IMG/VR virus record: IMGVR_UViG_3300022912_000005
Coordinates: 1-64,000 of that record
Length of the DNA: 64,000 nt
Origin: a virus
Reading direction: 5' to 3' (one strand)
The stretch's first letter is position 1; each line of letters opens with the position of its first letter. The notes beneath the pieces were generated by a model that saw nothing but the letters and a program-made list of their open reading frames with translations, was not told the origin of the DNA and ran no database searches. Made by a program: the position numbers and the translations under genes. Below are positions 39,912-49,689 of this stretch, one piece after another.

Positions 39912-40154
39912 GTGAAGAAAAAGAAATCTATATTAAATCCAAAAAACATCATCTCTGAAGGCATTTTTGATATAATAAAATCATCTAAATTGGTTAAGAT
40001 TATTAAAGCGGCAACAAAAGCTGGAGCAACTGATCATGTGAAAAGTATAAATACTTCAATAGAACGATTAGAAAAATCATTAAATGTTGGAAAGAAACCA
40101 GAAGATCAAATTAAGTTGCAAAAAGTTAAATTAATAGACTTTTTTAGAAAGTAA
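39912..40154 (+). CDS. Small basic protein with targeting-type leader (80 aa)
   Basis: GTG start behind ATAGGAGAATACGATT. N-terminus (M)KKKKSILNPKNIISE/GIFDI ends I-S-E, a divergent leader. Remainder is a basic helix pair (IIKSSKLVKIIKAATKAGAT, HVKSINTSIERLEKSLNVGK). First gene after a promoter motif and directly before the tape measure gene. Function unknown. Confidence 0.52.
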   Translation: MKKKKSILNPKNIISEGIFDIIKSSKLVKIIKAATKAGATDHVKSINTSIERLEKSLNVGKKPEDQIKLQKVKLIDFFRK

Positions 40155-40164
40155 AATAATTTAG

Positions 40165-42081
40165 ATGCCTACCTCAGCTGAAATACAAATACAAAACGAA
40201 TTATTAAAAACTCATAAATCGTTATTGAGTGATATCAATGATCAATTATCTGAAAGTGATGAGGGATTTGCTGATCGTACCCGAGCTCAAAAGATTATGT
40301 TGAGTAACTATAGATCAATATTAAATTCTTCAAAAGATGACAATGCTACCAATAAATTAGGCAATAAACAGTTTGCTGAAAGATTGCGAGTCGTTGGGTT
40401 GATATTAGATGATAATAAATCTATAAAAGATTTAAATAAGGTAATAGCCACTAAAACAAAAGATATAAATAGATTAAAGAAAATAGGTCATGATTTTATA
40501 GCAGATGAAGTTCAAAATACAGTTGATTTATTATCTCAAGAACGAGATAGGCTGGAGAAGGGTGAAGCATTAAATGCTCTACAAAGTGAATTTGGTAGTT
40601 TAACTGGTGGTATAATGGGTAGTCTTGATCAAATCAAATCAAAAGGTGCATTGGCATTTGCTATAGGATCAGCATTCACAATATTGAAATTATTTTCAGA
40701 TACATTGGATGATATTGGTGCTAAGTTCGGTACAATTGGTGTTACAGAGTTTAGTAGAGAATTGGGATTTGCAGGAGCTAAAGCTAATAAACTTGGATTT
40801 GGGCTATCTGATGCAATGGATAGTGCTGAAGTATTATCATCAGAATTTGGTATAGCATTTGATTCAGCGATTGGTATGACTCAAGAAGTAGCTAATATCT
40901 CAAGAATATTAGGAATGTCAGTATCAGAAGGTGCAAAATTGGTTGGTGTATTGACTACAACAATGGGATTGTCAATTGAGCAATCAACATCAATGGCACA
41001 ACAAGTGGAGTTATTATCAAAACAACATAAAGTAGCACCAACAGCAGTAATGAAAGATATTGCAGAATCAGCTGAAACTATCGCTAAATTTACAAGTGCT
41101 GGTACAGATAATATTACAAAAGCGGCAATTCAAGCTAAAAAATTAGGAACTACTTTAGATGTGACTGCTCAAATTGCAGAAGGTTTATTAGATTTTGAGT
41201 CATCGATTCAGAGTGAGATTCAAGCATCATTATTAATTGGTAGAAGATTAAATTTTCAAAAGGCAAGAGAATTAGCATTAAATAATGACATTGCAGGAGC
41301 GATGGGTGAGGTAGTAAGTCAACTTGGTAGTGAAAGTGAATTTAATGCATTGAATGTAATTCAACGAAAAGCACTTGCAGAATCAATTGGTGTTGGAGTG
41401 GATGTATTGGCTAAGTTTGTTAGACATCAAAAGAAATCACTTACATTGACAGAATCACTTGCGAATAAAAAAGGATTCAGTGAAATAATGGGTGAAGATG
41501 CAATATCAAATTTAACAGAATTAATATTTCAGTTTAAAAGTTTAGGTGCAACATTGGTACAAACATTAGGACCTGCACTCAATATAATTGTTGGAGTTGT
41601 TGGTAGTCTCGTTAAATTAATTGATAAATTTATTGGATTGGCTCCACTTGCTATAACATTAACAGGGTTATGGGCAGTTAATACTGCAAGATTAGCAATT
41701 GCACAATTATTTGCAAAAGGGGCATTACTTGGTATTGCTGGAATAGCAGCCGCGGTAATTGGAACTAGTTTGGTGATAAAAGCTATGTCAAGTGTTCCCA
41801 AATTGGCTGATGGTGGTGTTGTAATGCCACGAGCTGGTGGAACTATTGTTAGAGTTGGTGAAGCAGGAAGTCCAGAAGCGATTGTACCATTGAATAAAGC
41901 AGGAATTGGTACAACAAGCTCAAATGATACACTTGCATTGAAACGTGATATTTCAGCGTATAAAATGGAATTAATAGGATTGCGATCAGACTTGAAGAAA
42001 TACTTTGGTACTGGTGGAAGTGCAATTAATGGTATTGGTAAATCAGTCAGTAAAAATATTGAAAATATAGCAACCGTATAA
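40165..42081 (+). CDS. Tail tape measure protein (638 aa)
   Basis: N-terminal coiled coil (residues ~1-130), then alternating helical and hydrophobic segments (ALAFAIGSAFTILKLFSDTL, LNIIVGVVGSLVKLIDKF, GIAGIAAAVIGTSLVIKAM). Near the C-terminus ADGGVVMPRAGGTIVRVGEA then GSPEAIVPL is the signature of tape measure proteins. Replaces T4 gp29 functionally and sets tail length. No lysozyme domain is visible. SD is weak (AATAATTTAG). Confidence 0.85.
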   Translation: MPTSAEIQIQNELLKTHKSLLSDINDQLSESDEGFADRTRAQKIMLSNYRSILNSSKDDNATNKLGNKQFAERLRVVGLILDDNKSIKDLNKVIATKTKDINRLKKIGHDFIADEVQNTVDLLSQERDRLEKGEALNALQSEFGSLTGGIMGSLDQIKSKGALAFAIGSAFTILKLFSDTLDDIGAKFGTIGVTEFSRELGFAGAKANKLGFGLSDAMDSAEVLSSEFGIAFDSAIGMTQEVANISRILGMSVSEGAKLVGVLTTTMGLSIEQSTSMAQQVELLSKQHKVAPTAVMKDIAESAETIAKFTSAGTDNITKAAIQAKKLGTTLDVTAQIAEGLLDFESSIQSEIQASLLIGRRLNFQKARELALNNDIAGAMGEVVSQLGSESEFNALNVIQRKALAESIGVGVDVLAKFVRHQKKSLTLTESLANKKGFSEIMGEDAISNLTELIFQFKSLGATLVQTLGPALNIIVGVVGSLVKLIDKFIGLAPLAITLTGLWAVNTARLAIAQLFAKGALLGIAGIAAAVIGTSLVIKAMSSVPKLADGGVVMPRAGGTIVRVGEAGSPEAIVPLNKAGIGTTSSNDTLALKRDISAYKMELIGLRSDLKKYFGTGGSAINGIGKSVSKNIENIATV

Positions 42082-42093
42082 TGGAGAAATGAA

Positions 42094-43341
42094 TTGGGTT
42101 TAGAAAGTTTAACAAGTGCATTTTCACGATTAAATACAGATGAACGACAAGCATTTGATTTAACAGAATTAAGTACAAATCTTGATTTAGATAGTACTGA
42201 TGTCAGATTCAAAGCTGGTATTGGTTTTCCTGGTGCTAAAACAAAATTGGTAGTTTCAACAAAAGGGATAGATGCAAGTTTCTTCTATATAGATACACCA
42301 ACGGGCAATATTAAAACTTATTCTAATATTATTGGTATAAGTGGTGCTGTGAATAACTTAGGACCAATATCAGATGTATTATCTAGTTTGGGTATAAATA
42401 CACCAAATATACCATTTGGAGCATCAATTGATGTAACTAAAGAAGCCAAGAAAATTGATGAATTTGTTAAAGATAAGAAGAATTCAATCAAGGATTTCTT
42501 TGGTGTTCAAGCTACAGCAACTATGGATGCTAATGAATTACCAAATATAGATAAAGCCACACAAAGTGAAATACTAAATGAAGATGAATTTAAAAAGAAT
42601 AAATCCATTGTAGAAAATAGTATATTAAATGATACGTACAAAAATCAAAAAGTAATTTCAGAAATTAAAGGGTTCCCACTATATTTTAAAGATTTACGAA
42701 ATAATACATACATAATATTTAGAGGATATATTGAAGGATTGACTGATAATATTGCTCCAAGTTGGAATGCTGAAACATATCCAGGTAAAAGTTCACCAAC
42801 ATATATTTATGAAAATACAAGTAGAGATATTTCATTCACATTAAAATTAATGGCACATAGTCAAAAAGAATTATCATCTATATATAAAAAATTAAATAGG
42901 TTGGTATCATTGTGTTATCCAGAATATAAAATTGATGATGGGTTGAGTATGACAAAGAGTACACCACAAACTGAAATCATAAATACAGGAGATAGTGGAT
43001 TTGATACATCAGAGATAGGCTTTGAAGCATCAGAAGATGTAACAGTAACTACTACAATATCTGATAAAATACGAATGAAGGCTCCTGTATTAAAACTTAG
43101 AATTGGTGACGTGTTTGGTACACCAGGGTCTGGATTGATTGGGCATTTAACAAATATAAATCCAACATTTCCAGATGAATCACCGTGGGAAATTGAGCTT
43201 GGCAAAAAAGTACCAAAGTTTATTGATGTTGCAATTACATATCAAGTAATGCATAGTGAAGTACCAGGAATTGAAGTATCAGAGAGTGGTGAAACAACAC
43301 AAACAAATTTCTATGGATATGTAGGAGATAGTGATGCGTAG
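42094..43341 (+). CDS. Baseplate tube-type protein (T4 gp48/gp54-like candidate, 415 aa)
   Basis: TTG start at 42094 is used because GGAG lies seven bases upstream and the nearby ATG (42089) leads straight to a stop. Central region has YIIFRGYIEGLTDNIAPSWN, ISFTLKLMAHSQKELSSIYK and LNRLVSLCYPEY, a tube-like domain that recurs in baseplate tube initiator/cap proteins. C-terminus has beta strands KAPVLKLRIGDVFGTPGSGL and FIDVAITYQVMHSEVPG. Its stop overlaps the LysM protein gene. Confidence 0.65.
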   Translation: MGLESLTSAFSRLNTDERQAFDLTELSTNLDLDSTDVRFKAGIGFPGAKTKLVVSTKGIDASFFYIDTPTGNIKTYSNIIGISGAVNNLGPISDVLSSLGINTPNIPFGASIDVTKEAKKIDEFVKDKKNSIKDFFGVQATATMDANELPNIDKATQSEILNEDEFKKNKSIVENSILNDTYKNQKVISEIKGFPLYFKDLRNNTYIIFRGYIEGLTDNIAPSWNAETYPGKSSPTYIYENTSRDISFTLKLMAHSQKELSSIYKKLNRLVSLCYPEYKIDDGLSMTKSTPQTEIINTGDSGFDTSEIGFEASEDVTVTTTISDKIRMKAPVLKLRIGDVFGTPGSGLIGHLTNINPTFPDESPWEIELGKKVPKFIDVAITYQVMHSEVPGIEVSESGETTQTNFYGYVGDSDA

Positions 43342-43609
43342 ATATAAAGGTACAAAAAGATCAATTGATGATGCTACTGGTAAATTGAAATATGATACTA
43401 CATTATATCAAACAATTCCAGATCGAGATGGTGATTTATTTATTATAACTCAAGATGGTGATAGATTAGATAATCTTGCATATAGATTTTATAAAGATTC
43501 TTCATTATGGTGGTATATAGCAAATGCTAATAATATACAAACTATGAATGTAGAGTCGGGTTTACAATTAAGAATACCAGTTTCATTATCCAATGCTAAA
43601 GGATTTTAA
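43334..43609 (+). CDS. LysM-type baseplate wedge protein (T4 gp53-like / tail X-like)
   Basis: ATG at 43334 gives ideal spacing from AGGAG (43323-43327); a GTG at 43331 is also possible. The domain DGDLFIITQDGDRLDNLAYR then FYKDSSLWWYIANANNI is a LysM-like fold as in gp53 and P2 X-like proteins, linking baseplate hub and wedge. 91 aa, much shorter than T4 gp53 (196). Overlaps the previous gene by eight bases. Confidence 0.78.
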   Translation: MRRYKGTKRSIDDATGKLKYDTTLYQTIPDRDGDLFIITQDGDRLDNLAYRFYKDSSLWWYIANANNIQTMNVESGLQLRIPVSLSNAKGF

Positions 43610-43612
43610 AAA

Positions 43613-46483
43613 ATGATTGATATTAATAAACGTGTATTTGGAAATCAAATTCCAAATGAAGTTCGTGAAGTATTAGAAACTAGAAAACAGTTATCCAGAG
43701 GTAAAGGACCAAACGAAGAATTAGAAGTCTCAACAGATATGGTATTAAACTTTGATGGTGAAGCTGAATTATCATCACGTACACCATTTATTAGAATGTG
43801 GACTGCAATTGCGGCTACTCAAGGAAATAGTACTGGTGGTATTATATATGAAGTTGGAAATAATATATATAATAATTTAAGATTAGATGAACAATTTGGA
43901 AATATCACAGGAAATTCAACCAGATGGGGTGCTAATATGTCTGAAATATTACCAATGGAATTTGAATTAAATAAGAATGATTTTCTACGATATCCAGCCG
44001 CTATCAAAAGTTTAACATCAGAAACAAAAGGTACATTAGGAATAACTCGTGAAACTACAATTGAATTTGTTGTACATAATATTTATGATTATAATAATAT
44101 ATATAGTGTGTTCTTTACAAAACCAGGTGCTCAGATATTTGTTGATTATGGTTGGGATACTGCAAAATTGTACGATACGAAGGATATAGTATCAGGTGAT
44201 AGTCTAGGTATATCTAAACTGATATACGGCGATAATGGGGCAATTTTGGGCTCCAGAGGCGACTTAAATGTAGTGTATGGTGTTGTTACAGATTTTACAG
44301 TTACACCAACTACTACTGATTCATTCGATATAAGTTTAACAATATTATCAAAAAATACAACAATATTAAATTCTAGCTTAGTTGATGGATATGATGATGC
44401 AAAACAAACATTGATTAAATTATTAGATATTAAAGTTATTGATTATGCGGCTCGATTTTTCATTGATCCAAATACAGGAGCACCTTATAGTTTTTTGATT
44501 GATGGGTGGATATATTTAGAAGATAAAGAAACATACATAAACAGAGCAAAAATGTTTGCATCATTAAAATTAAGTGGAGCTGAAGGAAATATAACTGAAA
44601 ATGAATTATTATCTGGGGTGTATTGGCAAACAACAGATGATGGTGATCCAAATATTGATGGTGAGGATAGTGTATTTATATCATGGGGCTTATTTGAAGA
44701 TTTAATATTGAATGCTGAATTTGGTGTTGGGACTGATATTAAAACTATATTGGAAGGTAAGAATTTTGAAGGTAGATTTGACTCATCACAATCATTAATT
44801 CGATATAATAGACGATTGGTAGATAAGCAAAATTATAATGAAAATAAAGAATTGTCTGCATTTTTATATCCACCTAAACATTTAGTCGTTGGTGATGATG
44901 CAAAAACATTCAATACGATTACAAATAAATCAGTTGAATATAAATATGATACTGCATCATTTATACCAATGAGAGAATTATTTGTTAAGGTATCAGTGAT
45001 TAAACATGCGATTAGTACTCAAGATACATTACGTAAAGCACTTGCTGAAATATTTAGAATGATAAATTTGGCATCAAATGATGTGTTTTCTTTGAAATTG
45101 ATGTCTGGTGATTTATCTGATTCTGTATTATCAGTTATTGATCAAAATTCAATGTTTACTAAAGCTGAGGAATCTGATAATTTTAATGATATGTTTGTGT
45201 TTGAATTAAATTCACCAAATTCATTGGTTAAAGATTATTCATTTTCATATTCATTAGGTGGTGGTGATTTGCAGAGTATGTACGCAATACAGGGTGCTAG
45301 TGCCAATAATACATTCTTCCCAACAAATAATATGATCGATAAGTTTTTAACAATGAAGGGTGCTTTATATCAACCAGATGAGGGTATTCAATTATATAAT
45401 GTACCAACAACTGATACAATACTTACACATAAAACTGATAGAATATTGGTTAATATGGACATGCAACATGAATATATCAATAGACGAGCATATGACGATG
45501 TTAATTTTATAAAAGAAATTGGTAATCTTGGTGAATTAACAGCTGATGAGCTTGGATTAATAATACCAGAAAAAGATAAAACACCTATACAAAATGAATC
45601 AATTTCAGCTGAAGATAAAGAAGATATAATAAAAGATGAACGTGAATTATATGCAAAAAATGACATGATAATCAATGAAAATTTATTATTACCTACCACA
45701 ATAGATTCATATTTTGAAGATAAAATAAATGAAAATTTTATATTGAATGATAAATCAACATACGTTGGTATTGAATTTTCTATGGATATATATGGAATAT
45801 CATCATTATCATATGGTGATGTGTTTAGAATTGATCATTTACCAGAGCGATATAGTGACATGGTTTATTTTCAAATAACAGGTATATCAGATGATGTATC
45901 GACATCAGGTTGGACTACTAAATTAACTACAATAATGCGTTTACGTAGTAATATTAAAAAAAATAATAAAAAACTTATGGTTTTCACGGATATCACCTAT
46001 ATTTATATAAGTAAAGTAGTTTTAAGCAACATTATAAAGGGTAATTCAGTTAACAATAAATTTATATATAAATTAGTACCAATTCCATCATATTTTAAAA
46101 ATATAAAATATGCATTCACATTTGAATCAGCTGAAGATGGTACGTTTGAAAATAATACTGGTAGAGATAAGGATGGCAAAGGTAACGATTTTTTAATACC
46201 ATTAACTGATAACATTATAAATGCTGGTGTTGTTAATACATTTTCACAAATTAATACTGACACAATTGAAGACTCTGAAGTCTCATATGGAGTTGTAGGT
46301 GCTGATGCTGAGGTTATAACGACAACCTATCTTACAGTAAAAAATACTAATTTGAAAAAAAGTGATAAATGTTTATTGCTTGTTGGTGATAACAATATAA
46401 GCATTTGTCACAAGTTACAACCAACTGATAATATGAAACAACTACAAACAGGATTCTCAAAAGCATTCTTAGCAACAGTATAG
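43613..46483 (+). CDS. Large baseplate protein (956 aa)
   Basis: Begins three bases after the LysM gene. N-terminal region has SSRTPFIRMWTAIAATQGNS, LKSLTSETKG-type stretch (AIKSLTSETKGTLGITRETT) and FFTKPGAQIFVDYGWDTAKL, patterns found in large baseplate proteins of T4-like marine phages that combine hub (gp27-like) and wedge functions. The middle includes MRELFVKVSVIKHAISTQDT, RKALAEIFRMINLASNDVFS, and the C-terminus has a hydrophilic region with FVYKLVPIPSYF-type strands (NKFIYKLVPIPSYFKNIKYA). I cannot assign gp number. A promoter-like AT motif lies inside the gene at 45998. Confidence 0.65.
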   Translation: MIDINKRVFGNQIPNEVREVLETRKQLSRGKGPNEELEVSTDMVLNFDGEAELSSRTPFIRMWTAIAATQGNSTGGIIYEVGNNIYNNLRLDEQFGNITGNSTRWGANMSEILPMEFELNKNDFLRYPAAIKSLTSETKGTLGITRETTIEFVVHNIYDYNNIYSVFFTKPGAQIFVDYGWDTAKLYDTKDIVSGDSLGISKLIYGDNGAILGSRGDLNVVYGVVTDFTVTPTTTDSFDISLTILSKNTTILNSSLVDGYDDAKQTLIKLLDIKVIDYAARFFIDPNTGAPYSFLIDGWIYLEDKETYINRAKMFASLKLSGAEGNITENELLSGVYWQTTDDGDPNIDGEDSVFISWGLFEDLILNAEFGVGTDIKTILEGKNFEGRFDSSQSLIRYNRRLVDKQNYNENKELSAFLYPPKHLVVGDDAKTFNTITNKSVEYKYDTASFIPMRELFVKVSVIKHAISTQDTLRKALAEIFRMINLASNDVFSLKLMSGDLSDSVLSVIDQNSMFTKAEESDNFNDMFVFELNSPNSLVKDYSFSYSLGGGDLQSMYAIQGASANNTFFPTNNMIDKFLTMKGALYQPDEGIQLYNVPTTDTILTHKTDRILVNMDMQHEYINRRAYDDVNFIKEIGNLGELTADELGLIIPEKDKTPIQNESISAEDKEDIIKDERELYAKNDMIINENLLLPTTIDSYFEDKINENFILNDKSTYVGIEFSMDIYGISSLSYGDVFRIDHLPERYSDMVYFQITGISDDVSTSGWTTKLTTIMRLRSNIKKNNKKLMVFTDITYIYISKVVLSNIIKGNSVNNKFIYKLVPIPSYFKNIKYAFTFESAEDGTFENNTGRDKDGKGNDFLIPLTDNIINAGVVNTFSQINTDTIEDSEVSYGVVGADAEVITTTYLTVKNTNLKKSDKCLLLVGDNNISICHKLQPTDNMKQLQTGFSKAFLATV

Positions 46484-46490
46484 GATATAT

Positions 46491-47753
46491 ATGTATATAG
46501 TTTTACCAATATTTTCAGACGTAAAAGAACATTATATGGATAATAGATTATCTTTATTATATGTTGAAGATTATGATACTGGACAATCTGATATATATTC
46601 CATCAATAATTGTGATAAATATGATACATTAGATTTTGAATTCTTGAACACTGCTGATATTATAACATTCAATAAAAAGGAATTATATAATATTATTGAT
46701 ATAGACAGAGATAATGTATATGATATCAATTTGTTAAATTATTTCATTGAGAATAAAAAGATGAATTTTAGTAGTGATGCAGATACAAGTTTAAATTGGT
46801 ATAAGTTAAAATATAGGCATCTTAAAAATGTAAATGATATAATACCATCAGTGAAACATAAGCAATATTTACGAGGATTGTCTACAGAGCTTAAACGAGT
46901 GTGGAATGCTAAGGATACAATACAATTTGATAGTTATGCAGATTATAATAATAAAGTACTATCAGCATTCAATTCATTAGATAGAATTAAATTATCATTA
47001 TCGACACGACAGAGTTTAAATTCATTAATAGATAAAAATCATATATATCAGAACTTTAATATATATACCAAAACAGGTAGAACGAGTAACACATTCAATT
47101 CTGTTAATTTTCTTGCTATGACAAAAGAAATGCAAAAATGCTTTGTTGCTTCAAATGATGTATTTCTATCATATGATTATGATGCATATCATGTAAGATT
47201 AATTGCCAATTTAATAAATTATAACTTCAACAATGTTGAGTCTGTTCATTCATTATTTGCTGATAATTATGGATGTTCATATGATGAAGGTAAGTCACGA
47301 ACATTTAGAATTATGTATGGTGGAATAACAGATGAAGATTTGAAGATTGAATTCTTTTTTAGAGTGAATGAATATGTCAATGAATTATGGAATAAGTATA
47401 TAACAGATAGATATATAGAGACTCCAATATATAGAAGAAGAATGTATAAGAGAAATTTAACAATCAATAACAAATATAAACTATTAAGTTATTTGGTACA
47501 AGCATATGAAACTGAACTTAATGCAAACATTATAACCAAATTACAAGAATATTTGAAAGACAAAGAGAGTAAATTGATACTGTATAATTATGACAGTTTC
47601 ACATTTGATATTTCATATAAAGATGGTATAAATGTGATACCAGATACTAAGAATATAATAGAGAATAATATATTTAAAGCAAAGGTATATTACGGCAAAT
47701 CTTTAGATAATTTAACAAACGTTACGGAGAAAGTAAATGAGAGATATAAATAA
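46491..47753 (+). CDS. Minimal DNA polymerase family A-like protein (420 aa)
   Basis: Three palm/finger motifs of PolA in order: TKTGRTSNTFNSVNFLAM before motif A; motif A FLSYDYDAYHVRLIANLI (~residue 229, catalytic Asp present, the usual DYSQIELR Glu replaced by His); motif B GKSRTFRIMYGG (~265-276); motif C LILYNYDSFTFDI (~365-377, Asp present where PolA has HDE). No 5' or 3' exonuclease domain. The phage also has a family B polymerase at 56963. The protein may do translesion or repair synthesis, or prime, or be a degenerate accessory. It starts the early-type replication block. Confidence 0.7.
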   Translation: MYIVLPIFSDVKEHYMDNRLSLLYVEDYDTGQSDIYSINNCDKYDTLDFEFLNTADIITFNKKELYNIIDIDRDNVYDINLLNYFIENKKMNFSSDADTSLNWYKLKYRHLKNVNDIIPSVKHKQYLRGLSTELKRVWNAKDTIQFDSYADYNNKVLSAFNSLDRIKLSLSTRQSLNSLIDKNHIYQNFNIYTKTGRTSNTFNSVNFLAMTKEMQKCFVASNDVFLSYDYDAYHVRLIANLINYNFNNVESVHSLFADNYGCSYDEGKSRTFRIMYGGITDEDLKIEFFFRVNEYVNELWNKYITDRYIETPIYRRRMYKRNLTINNKYKLLSYLVQAYETELNANIITKLQEYLKDKESKLILYNYDSFTFDISYKDGINVIPDTKNIIENNIFKAKVYYGKSLDNLTNVTEKVNERYK

Positions 47754-48075
47754 AAGTACATTCATAGATGATGTATTACTAGAATTATCAATGAGAGTTG
47801 ATAATGGAATGCCAGATTTAAATGATAAAGCACATCTCAAGGTATTACGAGAGATATTAATTGAATGGAACGTTGATGAGACATTCATACGACAATATAT
47901 TAAAAATATAAAAGATGGTCCAGTTGAAACGATATATGAAGTTGATCTAACTGGGGATGTTGCTAAGGATTTACAAAAGCAACAAAAAATTGATGATAAA
48001 AAAGAAAAGAAAGAGGATGATGAAGATGAAAAGAAAGACGATGAAAGAGATGAGAAATTAAATGATAAAGACTGA
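47737..48075 (+). CDS. Small conserved phage protein with acidic/basic tail (112 aa)
   Basis: Overlaps the polymerase-like gene by 17 bases. First ~70 residues (INKSTFIDDVLLELSMRVDN, GMPDLNDKAHLKVLREILIE, WNVDETFIRQYIKNIKDGP) are helical and resemble a conserved small protein of T4-like phages; the last 30 are alternating Lys/Asp/Glu. Function unknown. Confidence 0.55.
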   Translation: MRDINKSTFIDDVLLELSMRVDNGMPDLNDKAHLKVLREILIEWNVDETFIRQYIKNIKDGPVETIYEVDLTGDVAKDLQKQQKIDDKKEKKEDDEDEKKDDERDEKLNDKD

Positions 48076-48502
48076 TAATAACAACACAACTACAGCGTAT
48101 GTGAAAACGCAACTATTGTGTACATTTACAGATAGGATAAGTTTACTACGAGTTGTAGATAAAATACAAGACATATATAAAATACCAACTGGTAAAATAT
48201 ATATACTACAGAACACTGATAATATTCAAGAGTTCATATGTACATATAATATTGAGATAGCTGAGAGTATGGATTTTTCACAAATACCGAATACAATAAC
48301 AGTGCATAGAAAAAAACATACCAGAACTATATATACAATTAATAGTCTGAATGAACTTATTAAAAACTTCAATAATGGTGTGCTTGATACGTCATTTGAA
48401 GTGCCGTGGGAAAACTTTCAAGATATGGTCATTGTGAGCAATAATAATGAACTTCAAAAAATAAACACGAAACTGTATAAAGTAGTCAATGTAATCGATT
48501 AA
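48062..48502 (+). CDS. Conserved phage protein of unknown function (146 aa)
   Basis: Overlaps the previous gene by 14 bases. Contains KTQLLCTFTDRISLLRVVDK, KIPTGKIYILQNTDNIQEFI, CTYNIEIAESMDFSQIPNTI and TVHRKKHTRTIYTINSLNEL; this order (CTF..., K-I-x-x-L-x-N, C-T-Y-N-I, N-T-I-x-x-H-R-K-K, Y-T-I-N-x-L-N-E-L) recurs in T4-like marine phages. Role not known to me. Confidence 0.6.
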   Translation: MIKTDNNNTTTAYVKTQLLCTFTDRISLLRVVDKIQDIYKIPTGKIYILQNTDNIQEFICTYNIEIAESMDFSQIPNTITVHRKKHTRTIYTINSLNELIKNFNNGVLDTSFEVPWENFQDMVIVSNNNELQKINTKLYKVVNVID

Positions 48503-48519
48503 TTAAATAAGAGGGATAT

Positions 48520-49293
48520 ATGAATAAAAAAGAGATTTATTTCTTTTTTTCTATAGGATGTGCATATTGCAAAAAAGCAGAACCACATATTGAAAAATTG
48601 AATAAAGAAGGTTACAACGTTACAAAATTAGACGTTGCAGATATAAAAAATAAAAAAGCATTTGCTGAAATAAAAAAAGAACTTGATATTAAATGTGGAA
48701 CACCACTATTTGTTGATGTAGAATCTGATAGATTTCTATGTGGATATAGAGACTTCGATACATTACATAGTTGGTTAGAAGGTGCTGATGTACCATCACA
48801 TATAGGTCCAATTACAAAACCACCAATATTACCACTAATGGATGCAAAATCAACTGAAGTTGATAAGTTCAAGAAAGAATATAAAAAATGGGTATCAGAT
48901 AATTCACATATGGAGAATATGCGAAATGTTGATGATATGTTGAAAAACAGACCTAAGACTAAACCACCAGTACCACCTAAAAATATAACAGATGTCACAT
49001 TGAAAGCATTTAAGAAAGAGTATACTACATGGCAATCTGAAAATACACATTTGAAGAATTTAATAGATGTTGATAAAGTCATACAGATGTTAAAACAAAG
49101 AGCGAATGTTACCAATACAGCATCTACAGGTGTTACCATACCACATGTTAAAACTATAAATACATCATTTTATTATATGGTTGAAAATGGTAAAAATGTT
49201 AAAGTATATGCAGATAGTGAATATATAAAAAAACTACAACAAACTCATTATATGAGAGATACTACAGGTAAATTAACAAAAGTTGTAATTTAA
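48520..49293 (+). CDS. Thioredoxin-fold protein with two C-terminal repeats (257 aa)
   Basis: Residues 1-90 are a glutaredoxin/thioredoxin-like domain with CAYC (Cys14, Cys17) and a cis-Pro motif GTPLF. After it come two ~46-residue repeats: KPPILPLMDAKSTEVDKFKK then EYKKWVSDNSHMENMRNVDD, and KPPVPPKNITDVTLKAFKKE then YTTWQSENTHLKNLIDVDKV. A C-terminal domain follows (TSFYYMVENGKNVKVYADSE). The redox domain may reduce the ribonucleotide reductase at 54168; the repeat's role is unknown. Confidence 0.68.
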   Translation: MNKKEIYFFFSIGCAYCKKAEPHIEKLNKEGYNVTKLDVADIKNKKAFAEIKKELDIKCGTPLFVDVESDRFLCGYRDFDTLHSWLEGADVPSHIGPITKPPILPLMDAKSTEVDKFKKEYKKWVSDNSHMENMRNVDDMLKNRPKTKPPVPPKNITDVTLKAFKKEYTTWQSENTHLKNLIDVDKVIQMLKQRANVTNTASTGVTIPHVKTINTSFYYMVENGKNVKVYADSEYIKKLQQTHYMRDTTGKLTKVVI

Positions 49294-49689
49294 ATGAAGA
49301 AGTTTGATATAACACCCGTAGATGAGGGTGAATTAACTGAATCTGAATTGGTAGAGGTTTCAAACATTGAAAGTGTAGTAGATGAAGAGAATGTCAAGAA
49401 GTTCCCGTCACGGTTCAATATGGCACGATCATTTGCTATTCAGAGTTGGAAAGAGATAAAGTCACGAGTTAAATTAAAAAATGCACCACAATCAATTGAT
49501 GAGTCCAATCGAAGATGGGAGATATGTAAAACATGTCCATTTTTAGTATTTGATGAAACCAATCCCGATACTGGAAAGAAAGATGGTAGATGTATTCATT
49601 GTGGATGTTTCATGGCAATCAAAGTGCATTACATCACAGCTGAATGTCCAGAAGAAAAGTGGGATGAAAAAGAAAATGAAAATAAATGA
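49294..49689 (+). CDS. Zinc-ribbon phage protein (131 aa)
   Basis: ATG immediately follows the previous stop. Cysteine pattern C-x-x-C ... C-x-x-C-x-C ... C in CKTCPFLVFDETNPDTG, RCIHCGCFMAIKVHYITAEC and PEEKW, a small treble-clef protein common in phages. The N-terminal ~50 residues are acidic and unstructured. Probably nucleic acid or protein binding. Confidence 0.6.
   Translation: MKKFDITPVDEGELTESELVEVSNIESVVDEENVKKFPSRFNMARSFAIQSWKEIKSRVKLKNAPQSIDESNRRWEICKTCPFLVFDETNPDTGKKDGRCIHCGCFMAIKVHYITAECPEEKWDEKENENK

Noticed and set aside
45998-46009. Promoter-like TATATTTATATA inside the large baseplate gene
   Set aside because: Lies about 490 bases before the next start within a conserved coding region and lacks the usual ATATA extension; in AT-rich DNA such matches are expected. 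Kept only as a possible internal promoter.
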